A stretch of 64,000 nt of DNA from Nitzschia sp. DOCU1. Its lineage: Eukaryota > Bacillariophyta > Bacillariophyceae > Bacillariales > Bacillariaceae. The notes beneath the pieces are model-generated. The model searched no databases, was not told the origin of the DNA, and saw nothing but the letters and a program-made list of their open reading frames with translations. The stretch spans positions 3,873,534 through 3,937,533 of the forward strand of contig OX595986.1 of assembly GCA_951394045.1 (NCBI GenBank). Reading direction: 5' to 3'. The translations under genes and the position numbers were made by a program. Shown in pieces: positions 33,082-44,640 of the stretch. How positions within the stretch are numbered: position 1 is the first letter of the stretch; every line of letters begins with the position of its first letter.

Positions 33082-34450
33082 ATGAGTCCTGCTCCTAACA
33101 CCCCTGGACCTGCCTATGAACTTTCCCGTACCGCGGAGATGAGTCGCCCACCGGTCAATCCTGAGGTTTCCTTGGACTATAGTTCAAATGCTGGATCCGA
33201 ATCTTATTACGACAACGACCACAACAATAACAACGATGACAACCGAGAGTACGAAGCGGAATCTTCCGTGACAGGCCACGCAGCGGGTTACCGAAATCAG
33301 GAGGACGCGACGGAAATTGTTCACGAAATGCATCTCGCATTGCTGTATCTGTTATCCAATCCAGAAGAATTCAAAAAGGCACTCAACTCGCATCCGCCCA
33401 GAGGAGTCACGACGTTATCAGACTGGAATGCGGAGTACGATGACGACCAGGAATCAGTTTTGACATCGGCGACCGCCACCACCCCGCTTCCGTTTGTGGT
33501 ATTTGCCGATGATGCGGAAGTTGTGCTACCACAGGCACACACGGCGTCACAACTGTTTGGTATTGAACAAGTGGAAGGTATTGAATTAGAAGCTGCGGCT
33601 GGTATTCCTGCCTTGTCTCAGCTGTTTCTGCGGTGGTTAGGTAAGAACGCGTCGAACAGAATAGTGGTTGAATGCTAGCAACGCAACTCACTGTCCTCAT
33701 AATATCTCTCCCGTTACAGCGCTCATGCCAGGGGGTGATCATTTAAATATCTTGGACCCTCCGGGACTTACAGTCATGAGAATTGCGGGTGGTAGATACA
33801 GAGTCACGGCGGCTCACCGTGTCGTATGGACGTGGATGAATGAATTTGCCTCGCTGGCACGGGATTATGAGAACTTTAATGGTGAGGGCGGAGGAGGAGG
33901 AGGCGCTTCGGAACGAAACGAAAAGCCACCGCTACAAGTGGGAGATTTGGTCACATTGACGATTGTAGATGTATTTGAAACAGACAGTCAGGGCAAGTTG
34001 CTCTCGTACTGCCCGACCTTTGACAATCGTGCCGTCACCAAGACCAATCAAGCTGCCGAGACGATTCGAAAATCGTCCAGTAAATTCTTCTCAATGATAG
34101 GTCGCGCTCAAAAGGCGGTCGCCAAGTCAGAAGTGAACAAGAAGGCGACGGCGCAGTTGAGTAAAATGGGAATTATGCAGAGTGCACGAAACATGGCGGA
34201 AAATGTCAGGCATCGAGTCGACGAAGCGGTGCATCAAATGAATTCGAATTCGCCGAGACGCCAAACAACACAAAAGGCCAATGGGGACAATAATACTGTC
34301 AACGATGTCAAGGGTTTTGAACAGGCGATTAGCGCGGCAGAAGCAGCCGCCACGGGTGGCCATAACTACTCGTCGTCGTCAAAGGACGAGATTATGGTGG
34401 CAGGTTCTGATGCAGGAGTTGATCGTGATGGTGAAATGGCCGAGATATGA
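33082..34450 (+). CDS. Putative NTF2/SnoaL-like protein with disordered ends
   Basis: Exons 33082-33640 and 33720-34450 give 429 residues. The N terminus (1-85) is polar and Asn/Asp-rich. A middle domain contains GGRYRVTAAHRVVWTWMNEF and LVTLTIVDVFETDSQGKLL then SYCPTFDN, which resembles the second half of NTF2/SnoaL-type folds (a beta sheet with a VDVF..D..GKI core). A GGGGGG stretch interrupts it. The C terminus is Lys/Ala/Gln-rich helix and then disordered. Function is unknown; the fold call is tentative. Confidence 0.55.
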
Positions 34451-34546
34451 ACAAGAGAGAGTCTACCAGCAACAGGTGTGCATGTCACGTTGTGAAATTA
34501 TTGATGGTGCTTGTTCTATAGATATCGTAGATTATAGTAGCATATT

Positions 34547-37500
34547 TTATTGAAGAGGAAAGTCAGAATCGTTTGAGTCTGGGTCCGCCACGAAAGAAAC
34601 TACGTGGCCCTCTTTTGGCTCTCCATCGTTGCCTCCATCCACAGACCCCATATCTGATATCGGGGACGAACTTGTACGAGAGCTACCATCGCCATCGACG
34701 GCCATATTGTCGTCATCAACATCTGCTTGAGTTGTGTGGTTGCTAGAGATCTCGCTAGTGTCTCGGGATGGCTCGCCATGATCCACAACCAAAGCAGCGC
34801 TCTGACTTTCAAGAATAGGATCTTGACCCACGTCAACATCCCGTCGCCGGTAGTATAGAACATAAGCGGCTTCTGTGACAACATCCTTCGGGGAGAGGTT
34901 GCTTGTGACTCTTGAGTCATCGTAATGGCACCAAGTGCCATCGTCGGCGAGGGTATAGGCAGTATAGTGACCACCCCCGAGGTTGCCATAGTGGTTGCTC
35001 ACAGCGTAGCAGTCATAAATCGGTTCTTGGCCTTCTTCGTAGTGGGATACAAATTGAGTCAAGTCTAATCCTACCAATGGAAATCCGATGAACGAAGTGA
35101 TCTTGTTGCGTCGATGTGTTGAGGCTGAGTAGTGGAATCGCTTCAAGTGAACGATGAGGATTGGTGGAGCCCTGTAGATGTGAAATTGTTTCCATGCCCG
35201 AACGTGGTCCTTGCATTTGTTGCAGTACCACATTTCTGTCTCTTCTAGTTGCTCCATTTGGCAATATTTCTCGATGCAGTCCATCACTGTGATGGTCTTT
35301 TCGTCGTTACTGATAAAAGGCTTGCCATCGTTTGGTTCGGACAGACTCTCCTCGGTATCAAACTCGGTTTCATCGAAAGAGCGCTCGCACAGCTCCTCAG
35401 GCCAGTCAACGTACACGCAACCGTTCGGACCAACTGCCTCCGCAACTAATTCCTTTTCGGCTTGATCAGACGGAACAGCCATTGACGCCGTAGGGCTACC
35501 CTCGCTGCCAATATCGCCATTCCTGGATACCATGCCAAGCTGATTGCTCGCTGACGAGTGTGACTTGGAACCATACGATCCTTTCCGGTCATATGAAAGG
35601 GAAACCTGTCGCATCACCATAAGCTCGGGTGAGCCGAAACCAGCATCAAAAGAACTTTTGGCAGATGTCTCGGCAGAGGACTCTCCAGTGTCTGAGCTGT
35701 GCGTCTGCTCCGTTTTTAGGGATCGTGAGACCTGCTTCGCCAAAAGCTCGCGGAAGGCATATACAGTCATGGATCCTGGGATGCGAAGAACCATCGGTTC
35801 GACAAACACGCCGTAATTCGAACCAACCTTCGGTCGACGCATTAATATCTGAATAACAATACCATCCTTGTATTCAGTTTTCTTCTCTTTAAGCAACTGA
35901 AGGATCCAGTTTCGAAGTTTGATTGCACAAAATTCAAGAATCGCAACGTCTTTTCGAGAGCTAACATTCTTGAAAGAAGTAGTAGCGTCGCTTCGATCAA
36001 TCAGGCCCTGGACTGGATCCTTCATAGAAGGGGGATCGGACTCGGACGATTTGTCCCCTGACTCGATTCCGTCGCGGGACCGCTTTGTGCCTGTCGTCTC
36101 TTCGTCGGCTATCTCCTTGTGGCAGAGATCAATGAATGTTTCGAGCTTTCGATAGAACTGAAGCCTTTCCTCGTCCGACCCGCGCTTTGGGTTGAACAGA
36201 GAGAGCAGAAGCATGGAAGATTCCACGTAATTTTCAAGCTCAGTCTGCCAAGCGTCGTCCTTGTTGAGTTGGGTCATGGATTCTAGATCAAGCTTGTATT
36301 TCCTAGTCCGCTTGATCTGCCCGAACACCTCGTCGCCGACGGATTCTTCTTCATCTGCTTTCGATTCTTCTTGTACTTCCGACAATGTTCGTAGCTGGAA
36401 GATAAACGTCTTATCTGAGTCACGAACTCTATCAATATCGGCCGTGTGTTGGTGCCAACCAAAAACTTCGTTTGACCAAACGTCGACAGCACAAAGGTCC
36501 TCCAAAGGAATTGCTTCACTGACGACGCCATGCTTCAAAAGTTCTTCGTTGACCTTGGTGAAGAGAGCATTGAAAACTGCGGCTTTGTTCAAGGTCAAGT
36601 GTACTGCCTTTCTCCGCTGAGTTGGATCCAGGGGCACAAAGGTGACTTTCAGAGTTCGATCGGTTGAACCTGGAATTGGGACCGACAGAAACATAAAGGG
36701 ATCAAAAGTAGTCGAGACTCGATTGCAACCCTCTGTACAACACTCAAGTCGACTTTTGACCTGACCCATAAAATTTTCCAGTACGCGACTATCTTCTCTT
36801 TGAAGGTGCAATCTCCAAGCCTTCTCTGCGGCAACATCATCCGGTTCGTCCTCCCCTTGTTCTGGAATCTCAATATACGGCTTTTTCGTCACTCGATTGG
36901 TGTCCTCATGAAGCGCATCTAATAAGTAAGTTGCGAGTTCTTGGGAATCATGCTGATCGTATCCAACAAATTGTTCCGCGTGCTTTCCCAGACAATACTT
37001 GAAACTTCGAGGAGAGACAGCAGCCGAAACTGAGCTGTACGATTCAGTATTCCCCAGGACACTGCGGCGTTTGGCCGAAACACCCCACATGTCTCCAATA
37101 AGAGTGGCAAACTGCGTAGCCAGTTCACCGCCCGTTCCCAAAGGATTGTCCCTATTTAGATCATTGGCATATTCACCCGACAAAAAGTATCTGCGAAGTG
37201 GGACCGTATGCGCCAAGCATTGAAGAGAGGAGTTCATAAAGCAAGTATTCCCCAGATTAGCTAGCCCAGAAGCAAGACGTTTCCTTCCTGTGAATACAGG
37301 AGGTGTCATATCTGCTCTATCACTGCCATTGTCGTCGACATCCATAGTTTCATCAATGCCACCTCCTGATTGAGCAGTCTCCGACGGTGGCAGTAGGAGG
37401 ACAGGCGAATCATCTTCGGACTTGACCTCGTCCTGATAGTTAGTGGCATCCCATGGGGTAGGAACAAATACAAACGAGGCCTGTTGTGAGGTTAATTAAA

Positions 37501-38413
37501 TTGTCTGTGACGTGGAGAGAGTGAAATTATTACCAGCCTCTTACGCACCTCAGTGTTTCCATCCTCGTCTTCCGGTACAATAGCACTGGCGCTGGATGAC
37601 TCTGCCTTGGCGGCCACTTTCTCGTAAGGAAATCTCCCCGACGCAGGAATTTCAATAAGAGTGGCAACGCTACCTTCGCTCTCCTCGGTGTAGAGCTGAA
37701 TGGCGAGGGTGCTCTGACTGCTTCCGGAAGGGACGCAAGGTCGGGGCAGTTCATAGCCATCAAAGTCAAACTTTTCCTTGACCAGCATCCACGCACTAGG
37801 TCCAAGAAAGAAATAATCTTTCTTATGTACAAGCCCCGGCTTCATCGTCGATTGCAGACGACTCTGAACTATTCTTCGGTGCATCATTTCGAATCGTTTC
37901 TTCTGGACATCGGAAACCGTGCTGCCGCCAGCTTTTGCCGCCACTGCTGCATTCTCACCACCACCTTCGTCGTCATCGCTACTAACTTCCCGCTCCACTA
38001 CATTCATCAATTCTGAATTTGAAATTCTGCCAGTATGTTCTTTCCAATTGTCAGAGATTCCATCGGGCGATCTCGCTGTCAAAATAGGGTATGCTTTGAG
38101 AAACCAGGATCCGGGGACAATATAAAATTTCATGGATTCCTCTCCCGGTAACGACTGCGGTTGCTGACTGGACATGGCGTTCATCACCGATCGAATATCG
38201 TCATCCTATTTACAAATATAGACAAATGATAACAATGGTGAGACACCGACGACGAGCCCGGATTGCTGTTCTCGCAAGTGTCAACGTCATTCTAAACGGG
38301 CCCGATTCGACCTCTCGACATTTGTGACTTACACTTGCAGCGCGGAAAGCACTGGCTAGCGCCAGCGCATCAGCTTGATCATCTGTAATAGTGTCCTCTT
38401 GAAATTGTACCAT
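34547..38413 (-). CDS. DUSP-containing ubiquitin-specific protease, USP4/11/15-like
   Basis: Exons 38333-38413, 37549-38205 and 34547-37480 give 1,223 residues. A DUSP domain (about 45-180) has FYIVPGSWFLKAYP and GYELPRPCVPSG. The peptidase C19 domain starts with the Cys box GLANLGNTCFMNSSLQC (Cys326) and ends with the His box GGHYTAYTLADDGTWCHYDDS (His near 1084). Two Cys pairs (CTEGC and CNKC) could bind zinc in the fingers. A large insert between Cys and His boxes has acidic stretches and a possible UBL-like part (PMVLRIPGSMTVYAFREL). It removes ubiquitin from proteins; catalytic residues are present. The C terminus is acidic. Confidence 0.9.
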
Positions 38414-39093
38414 TGTGTTTGTAGTTGCGAGCGGTCAAACAGTGGTCGTTGTCTTTGTAGCCCTCACCGTTGATTTTCTTTTCGGGCATGAAGAATGTGG
38501 CGTCGTTCTCCGCTTGTCACTGGTCGTGGAGTGCCCCATCGTCGTCAGTGTGTGTCGCGTGGTTTTCAATAAACATGCATGTGGTCTCGCAATAGCGGAG
38601 TCCCTACAAGACTGAAGCGGAAAGCGGGCGACGGACGTACCAGGAACGCGTTTAGCATGGCGCACTTTGACACTGACTTTTCTGGATCGTGAGTGGGAGT
38701 CGTTGGATAGCTCGATAAATTGCCCGCCGAGTGAGTTGTCCGTCTAGCTAGTAGAGTAAACGCTAGAATAGAGAGTAGAGGCACGGCGGAGAGGAAAATG
38801 GTTCGTCCTAGTTCTAGTTGTCTACACCTAGAACTACCTGGAATATTGCTCGCTTGTTGGCGGAGTGCAAAGCTGTGAGCTCGGATCCGAACGAAAATGC
38901 CTCAAAAACTTGCTGGCGTTGATTATGAGGTATTCAAAGACACGGAAAAGTATTAAGACATCGTTCAGATTCGATTTCACAGGCTTGGGCAAACGACAAT
39001 ATCTCCTACTACCGTCACGGCAACGGTAACACCCAAACTACCATTTGTAGTGTTGCTCGCTTCCCCATCGCGCTAACCACTCGTAGAGGTACC
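38414..39093. other. Intergenic, no gene seen
   Basis: About 680 bp upstream of the USP gene and downstream of the next minus-strand gene. No supported gene. Confidence 0.4.
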
Positions 39094-40557
39094 TTATTCC
39101 ATGTCCATATCAAAGGCTTCATCTGTATCGGGGTTATCCAATTGATCAGGTGCCGTAGTAGCGTTATTTCCTAGCGCGGCAGCATGTTGTGCCGCGGCGG
39201 AATGATCCATAGCCGTCAAGCCGTACGCATGATGATGAGGCCAATAGGCGCCGCCCGGTTGTTGAAGCGTCGGCGCTAACATTGGGCTGCGTTGTAAATG
39301 GTGAGGCGTTGGATCCGATAAGGATCTCGATAGTGGTTGAAAGTGCTGCTCACGAATGGCTGCTTCCGATGGCAATACGGATGACGTTGTTGTAGTGATG
39401 TTGTTGTTGTGAGTAGATGCGGATGCTGCAGAAATATGTCCGTGTTGATGTTGTTGCACAAATCGTTGGGTTCCTTGCTGTTGCTGTACGAATCGCTGCG
39501 TATGGTTTCGTTCATACCCGGCCATCTTGACGCTGGAGACAGCATGCAGTACTTCAAACGCAGTCAAAGATGTGGACATCATTGTAGGTGGATCAAACTT
39601 GTCGTAGACTTCCGCTTCGTCCGCATCAAATGCACTTAATTCGTGTGGAGCTACAACTGTAGTAGCACCAAGCTTGAACGATTCGAATTCCGAAACTGCT
39701 TCGTCTGCCCCTGATTGTGGGTTTTTGGACGCTTCGTCCATCATCATGGCAAGTGTAGATGCACCAGCCACATCAGCAGCAACGCCTGTCTCATCTTTCT
39801 TTTGTTTCTGAGCCTGCTGAATTCGTTCTCCTATTGACATGGAGGGTTGATGGCTTTTACTGAGTCCAGCAGCACCAGGACGACCAAGGCGATCCAATCT
39901 TCGAATTTGACCGGAACGCGGTTCCCGATAGCTACTGGGTCCATCCAAAAATTTCCCTCGTTGGTGGGATTCCCGTAACGACCCGTAGCTAGTAATTTCT
40001 GAGGGGGGCTCCCCGTATTGATAATTGGTGTTTTCGTCCGAAAGGCTGATCGGAGGTAGAGACATTAAAAAGTTTTCCGATTTGCTGAGTGAACCAAGGT
40101 ACGGAGCCATGAGCATCGAAGAAGTGCTAGTCTCCTGTGCCATCCCCGGCTGATACGATTTCGCCATGACCTTGTCGCCATATTTCCGCCGCAGCCGCAT
40201 CGCGTCTCGTTCTACCACGTCGATTTCCGAATCGTCGTCTTCGTCTGTTTCAAACCCCGTTGGCTCACCACTCGCCTTTTCGCTGGGAGGCCGTACGATT
40301 GCGATGGGACTGGACCTTATCGGCTGCTGTGTGGCTGATATTTGCCCTAATGACGAAGACGAGGAATGTGAAGCCAACCCGAAGTTAGCATAGGCTTGTT
40401 GTGGATCGGCTGGGTGGTGAATTTCTTGTTCCTGATCCTGTTGCTGCTGGAAATGCGATGACTGCTCATGTTGAGCACCAAAGTCCACGTAAACAAGATT
40501 CTCTTGATACAGAGTGTCTCCATCCTGACTATCTGAAGAATGAGAGTGCTGCTGCAT
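39094..40557 (-). CDS. Large disordered Gln/Ser/His-rich protein
   Basis: From the first ATG (40557) the protein is 487 residues. It is almost entirely low complexity: Gln-rich runs (QQQQDQEQE, FVQQQQGTQRFVQQHQHG), Ser tracts, His-rich pieces and an acidic end (DTDEAFDMDME). A short basic, helical part is present (VERDAMRLRRKYGDKVM). No domain is recognised. Similar composition is common in transcription coactivators and RNA-binding scaffolds, but that is not evidence of function. The open frame extends to 40575 without Met, and an upstream exon is possible. Confidence 0.6.
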   Translation of the reverse strand: MQQHSHSSDSQDGDTLYQENLVYVDFGAQHEQSSHFQQQQDQEQEIHHPADPQQAYANFGLASHSSSSSLGQISATQQPIRSSPIAIVRPPSEKASGEPTGFETDEDDDSEIDVVERDAMRLRRKYGDKVMAKSYQPGMAQETSTSSMLMAPYLGSLSKSENFLMSLPPISLSDENTNYQYGEPPSEITSYGSLRESHQRGKFLDGPSSYREPRSGQIRRLDRLGRPGAAGLSKSHQPSMSIGERIQQAQKQKKDETGVAADVAGASTLAMMMDEASKNPQSGADEAVSEFESFKLGATTVVAPHELSAFDADEAEVYDKFDPPTMMSTSLTAFEVLHAVSSVKMAGYERNHTQRFVQQQQGTQRFVQQHQHGHISAASASTHNNNITTTTSSVLPSEAAIREQHFQPLSRSLSDPTPHHLQRSPMLAPTLQQPGGAYWPHHHAYGLTAMDHSAAAQHAAALGNNATTAPDQLDNPDTDEAFDMDME

Positions 40558-41368
40558 GTCTGCCTCTGTATACACAGTGCCCTTATGTACAGGTGTCGGA
40601 AATGAAGAAGACGGTGTTCAACAGGAAGGTCACGTATCAACTCTCGTCTTCGAAATTATAGGTCTTAACCACCCTTCGCAATCTCGACGCACGCTTCTTG
40701 GATACAAGGAAAGTGGATGCAGAATCCTTCCCACTTCTCACAACTAAGATGGTAAACTTTTCCAATGCGCGGTGCTAAGAAATACTATTACACCCGATGT
40801 TTCACCTCTATTGATGACTCAATGTCAGCAGTCCCAAAGAAGGAAAGGGGCCCGGGGGGTGGGAGGAGGGTGACTGCGATCCATCGCGATGAAGTTCCAA
40901 GCAAAGGGGGAGAAAAGACGACAGGGCTCGCTGATGACGCAACGAGGCTCAGGCGCGCCCATCAAATCTACGTGAATGCTGGTACTGAACTTCGTAGAAG
41001 ATTTAGGCGGGAGTTTTTGGCGGAATGCTGGCGTCCCAGTAGTAATGAATTTTAACTGTAATTTAGCCGTAATCTGCGTTACGCTTGCCGCACCCGCCCG
41101 CTCTCCACATTTTTGCCGCGTGTCAAAGAAAAAGCGATGGATGGTCCAACGTGTCCTACGATGATGAGATGATGCATGAGAGCACCTTCGGTTATCTTGT
41201 TCTCACCGAGTTGCAAATGTAGCCCCGGCCGTCATTAAAGCAACGCCACTACCTAGCCAATCTTCTTGCTCAAATAAGCTTGAACCGGCCTTAATCCTCT
41301 AAAGGAAGGCGAAAGGTTTGACGACTCTGAAAACACACAAAAAGATTCATCGACATTTAATTTTTATC
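40558..41368. other. Intergenic, divergent promoter region
   Basis: About 810 bp. A 96-residue plus-strand ORF at 40765 starts with ATG but has no homology or splice support; I do not call it. Confidence 0.4.
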
Positions 41369-42558
41369 ATGGCGCCAAAGTTTCGACCGAATCCAAAAGC
41401 CGTTGTGCTCCTACAAGCTCTGGTTTTGACGACAACGACGACACTGTGCTCTGCAAGGCTCGAAAACTCTATTTTGACGCGGCCGCGACATCATACGTCG
41501 TTGACACCAGGTAAAAGCCGCGGCCCTTCTCTCGAGCGTAACGAAGCATCAGCAATACAAGTTCGAGGTGGCCAATCGTCGTCCGCCCCCAATGGCGATC
41601 CATACGCCAATTACGCGGACTACAACAATCCATCACCGCCGCCGTATGAAAATGACAATCCCGAACAATCATTTGCCAATTATAATCCACCAGCGGGTAA
41701 AGATTTCATTGAAGCAGAGCATCTATTCCAAGAAAGCGTCCAGGATCGCGTGGACCGATGGCGGCAAATGCAAATGGAGCAACAGAGCAAAATCACACCT
41801 GAACAAGAATTGAATCCACGAGATGGCACTGGTCGAATGAAACTCATTTCTAGTGTATCCAGGGGAAGTCGCGCGTTAATCTTTTTCATAGTCATGTGGC
41901 GAGATATCCACCTTTTCGAAGTGGCCGATGCCTCCCTCAAGGGCTTGGCACGAACGGTAGTTGTCATGCCAATGATTCTGCTATTCATTGGAAATATGGC
42001 AGGAGTTGTCGCATCATTTACGTCTCCGAGTCATGCAAACAAGAAACGAATGAAAGCTATATTGAATTTGGACAAGCTTGTGGAAGGAGTGCTGTTGGTA
42101 TGGTACTTTATCAGACTAACCATTGCACCATCCAAGTACGTTCCAAGAGAAGTATTTGTGGCCAAAACGCTGCACTCGGTATTATTTCTGGTACAGCTTC
42201 AAGCATTTACAAGAGTCACATGGTGAGTTAGTCAGTCCGTTTAGTATTTTATTGGATGCCCTATCAAGGAATACTTGTTCGCGGCAATCTTTGGTTGGAT
42301 TACGCCCACTAACACTCGTTGAACTCTTGGTTTTGATACCGTAGGGACGAAATCATCACTGGCAGTGGTGGTACGGCTGGAGACAAGGTGTACCCATCGC
42401 ACAATAGTAATATGTTTGCCGCCGCGGATCGTGACCAATACGGCATGGCGAGCTCTACCAATCCAACCTATGTGAACAACGGGCCAGCCTACGAAGACCG
42501 ACGACAAGAGCAATATTATGAGCATGATGAGTCGACTGGTAGTAGGTCAAGCTATTGA
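41369..42558 (+). CDS. Secretory-pathway or plastid membrane protein of unknown function
   Basis: Exons 41369-42222 and 42345-42558 give 355 residues. The leader (AVVLLQALVLTTTTTLCSARL) looks like a signal peptide. A Pro/Asn/Tyr-rich region follows (about 60-120), then several membrane segments (RALIFFIVMWRDIHLF, VVVMPMILLFIGNMAGVVASF, VEGVLLVWYFIRLTI), and a polar Asn/Tyr-rich tail from the second exon. The intron splits the Trp codon of RVTWDEIITG. The body may sit in the plastid envelope or the secretory system; no family is recognised. Confidence 0.65.
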
Positions 42559-42687
42559 AAACTCTAAAAAGTGCATCGTCAAAAGCGTCTATTATGATTT
42601 TCAGAAGCTATTTTACATAGAAACTGCCAGTCCGAGCCCGGGTCAAAATGGCAATGCAGGTGTAGTTGCTGGAGGCGCTCAAGCTGA

Positions 42688-44640
42688 TTAGAACGACGAG
42701 AGAAGTGCCGGGTCCGGGTCTGGAGCCGAGCCTTCTAGTCCCTCCGAAAAGATTGAAGTTGGAAATGTGTCGCCCATGACAGGGATGGTGGGTGAACCGG
42801 GAACTGGACTTTGGCGACCATACTTGCTCGGATTTCTCGGCAGCCCTATCGGTTCCTTTTTCGGAATACCACCGCCCAAAGCGACAACACCTTGTATTAC
42901 CGATAAATCTTTGGCGTCTTCCATGGCCCGTCGGTTCTCGTACTCCTTCACATTGCGCTCGGCGGCTTTTTCCATCAAATCGCGAACATCCATTGGCAGT
43001 GCATTGCGCATCCGAGCCTCCGCGATCAACTTTTGTTGAGCAAGCTCATGAGCCGCACGAAGAGCTGCAAGTTTTGTTTCAAACGCCCGGGAAAGCTTCT
43101 CCAGATCACTTGCAAAGCGTTTATCGTTCGCCAGTGCAGGCTCAACATCCACTATTGATATGGCATGGTATCGCCCGGAATCAGGGCTGAAAAGCCGAGG
43201 CGAGTGCGACGTTGAACCGTTCAAACTTCCATTATGTAGCGGTGAGCTTCCACTGGAACCTCCATGGGAGGCACCCATGTTGACAGTGGCCTGGTTGCTC
43301 ATATCTAACGGGCCACTCGCAATCCCTCGTGGAGTTCCATCTGTAGACCTGGCCCCGTCAGACTCAATGGTCTTCGACGTCCCGTCTCTTGCCTCTTGAT
43401 CCTCTCCACGCTTCTTCTTGACGCGGTCTAGCTTTCGCTTCATACGCTCCATCACTCTCCGCAGCGCTATCAGACCAGGGGGACGGTTCTCGGCGTCTGC
43501 AAGTTTTCTGTATTTGGCTCGAGCATCGGAGGTGTTTGTTGTCTTTTCGCCTTGATGCATTGCCCTAAGAGCAATGACCTCTTGCTTCACAAAAGGGTGA
43601 GAGCTGAGCAAAGCCGAATCGTGCCGTTGACTGGGGTCTTTTTGACAACAACACCGTACAAAGTCAAGCATTTCTGGAGACCAGTTGTCGGGGTCGGCCA
43701 GCGTGGGTGCTGGCTTTGTAGGAATCACGAAAATTGCCCGCAGGGGATGCAGATTGGCATGTGGTGGTGCCCCTTCCGCCATTTCGATAGTTGTAATTCC
43801 TAGAGACCATACGTCTGCTCGCCCGTCGTAGTGCGACTCCCGAATGACCTCTGGCGCCATCCAATACGGTGAACCAACGACAGTTTTTCGTTTGTTCAGC
43901 GTATTTGTCAATTCTGCCGAAACTCCAAAGTCTGCCAGCTTTACATGACCGTCTGACGTAAGGAGAACATTTCCGCATTTGATATCACGATGACATACAT
44001 TTGCAACTCCGTGGAGATATTCTAGACCCAGTACAATGGATGCACAGACCGCCCGAACACAATCTTCTGGCAACAAGTTTCCCGAATTAGCTTCTAGGAG
44101 ATCACTCATACTTCCTCCCTCACAATATTCCATGACAATCCACATTTCGCCAGGTTTTGTCGTGGCTGGTTTGATAAAGCATTCGCAATATCCAACGATA
44201 AAGGCAGAGTCGCATCGACTCAAAATATCAATTTCTCCCTTGATCTTTTCTTCTTCGGAAGCGCTACTGCTCGAGTTTCCAATCACTTTGACAGCCACCG
44301 TGGCTCCCGTCGGTCTGTGCACTGCCTTGTAGACAGCACCGAAGGAGCCCTCTCCCAGCAGATTCAGGATCTCTAATTCATGGGATCGATCAACCACAAC
44401 CTTTGGTTGTTTCATGCGAGGAACAGAACGCATTTGTAAGGCAACTCGTTTTACTAGAACATCAGGGGGCGAACGCATCGGAACAGGAGACGACGAAAAA
44501 TAATCCGAGGAGGGATCAAAGGCGAGGTCGATCGATGACGACGAGGATGACAGCAACAGCGGAAACGGGCCTTCCGGGATCATGTTGTGGTGGCGGCGGA
44601 AATTGGACGACGGAGGGCGGGGAATCCACGCTGCTGCCAT
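42688..44640 (-). CDS. STE20/MST-type serine/threonine kinase (Hippo-like)
   Basis: From ATG 44640 the protein is 650 residues. The kinase domain (about 88-350) has GEGSFG (96-101), VAVKVI (Lys118), HRDIKCGNVLL (217-227), DFG (237-239) and the activation loop KRKTVVGSPYWMAPEVI, where the Thr equals the activating site of MST1/2. After the kinase comes a basic helix (RVMERMKRKLDRVKKK), a Ser/Gly-rich linker, a coiled-coil segment (about 520-600, EKLSRAFETKLAALRAAHELAQQKL) and a disordered tail. A SARAH domain is not obvious. Likely an upstream kinase of an NDR/Hippo-type pathway. The frame is open upstream with a possible acceptor (CTGCAG near 44668), so an earlier exon may exist. Confidence 0.85.
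   Translation of the reverse strand: MAAAWIPRPPSSNFRRHHNMIPEGPFPLLLSSSSSSIDLAFDPSSDYFSSSPVPMRSPPDVLVKRVALQMRSVPRMKQPKVVVDRSHELEILNLLGEGSFGAVYKAVHRPTGATVAVKVIGNSSSSASEEEKIKGEIDILSRCDSAFIVGYCECFIKPATTKPGEMWIVMEYCEGGSMSDLLEANSGNLLPEDCVRAVCASIVLGLEYLHGVANVCHRDIKCGNVLLTSDGHVKLADFGVSAELTNTLNKRKTVVGSPYWMAPEVIRESHYDGRADVWSLGITTIEMAEGAPPHANLHPLRAIFVIPTKPAPTLADPDNWSPEMLDFVRCCCQKDPSQRHDSALLSSHPFVKQEVIALRAMHQGEKTTNTSDARAKYRKLADAENRPPGLIALRRVMERMKRKLDRVKKKRGEDQEARDGTSKTIESDGARSTDGTPRGIASGPLDMSNQATVNMGASHGGSSGSSPLHNGSLNGSTSHSPRLFSPDSGRYHAISIVDVEPALANDKRFASDLEKLSRAFETKLAALRAAHELAQQKLIAEARMRNALPMDVRDLMEKAAERNVKEYENRRAMEDAKDLSVIQGVVALGGGIPKKEPIGLPRNPSKYGRQSPVPGSPTIPVMGDTFPTSIFSEGLEGSAPDPDPALLSSF

Noticed and set aside
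40765..41055. 96-residue plus-strand ORF with ATG
   Set aside because: No family features; could be a small gene, but nothing supports it beyond being open.
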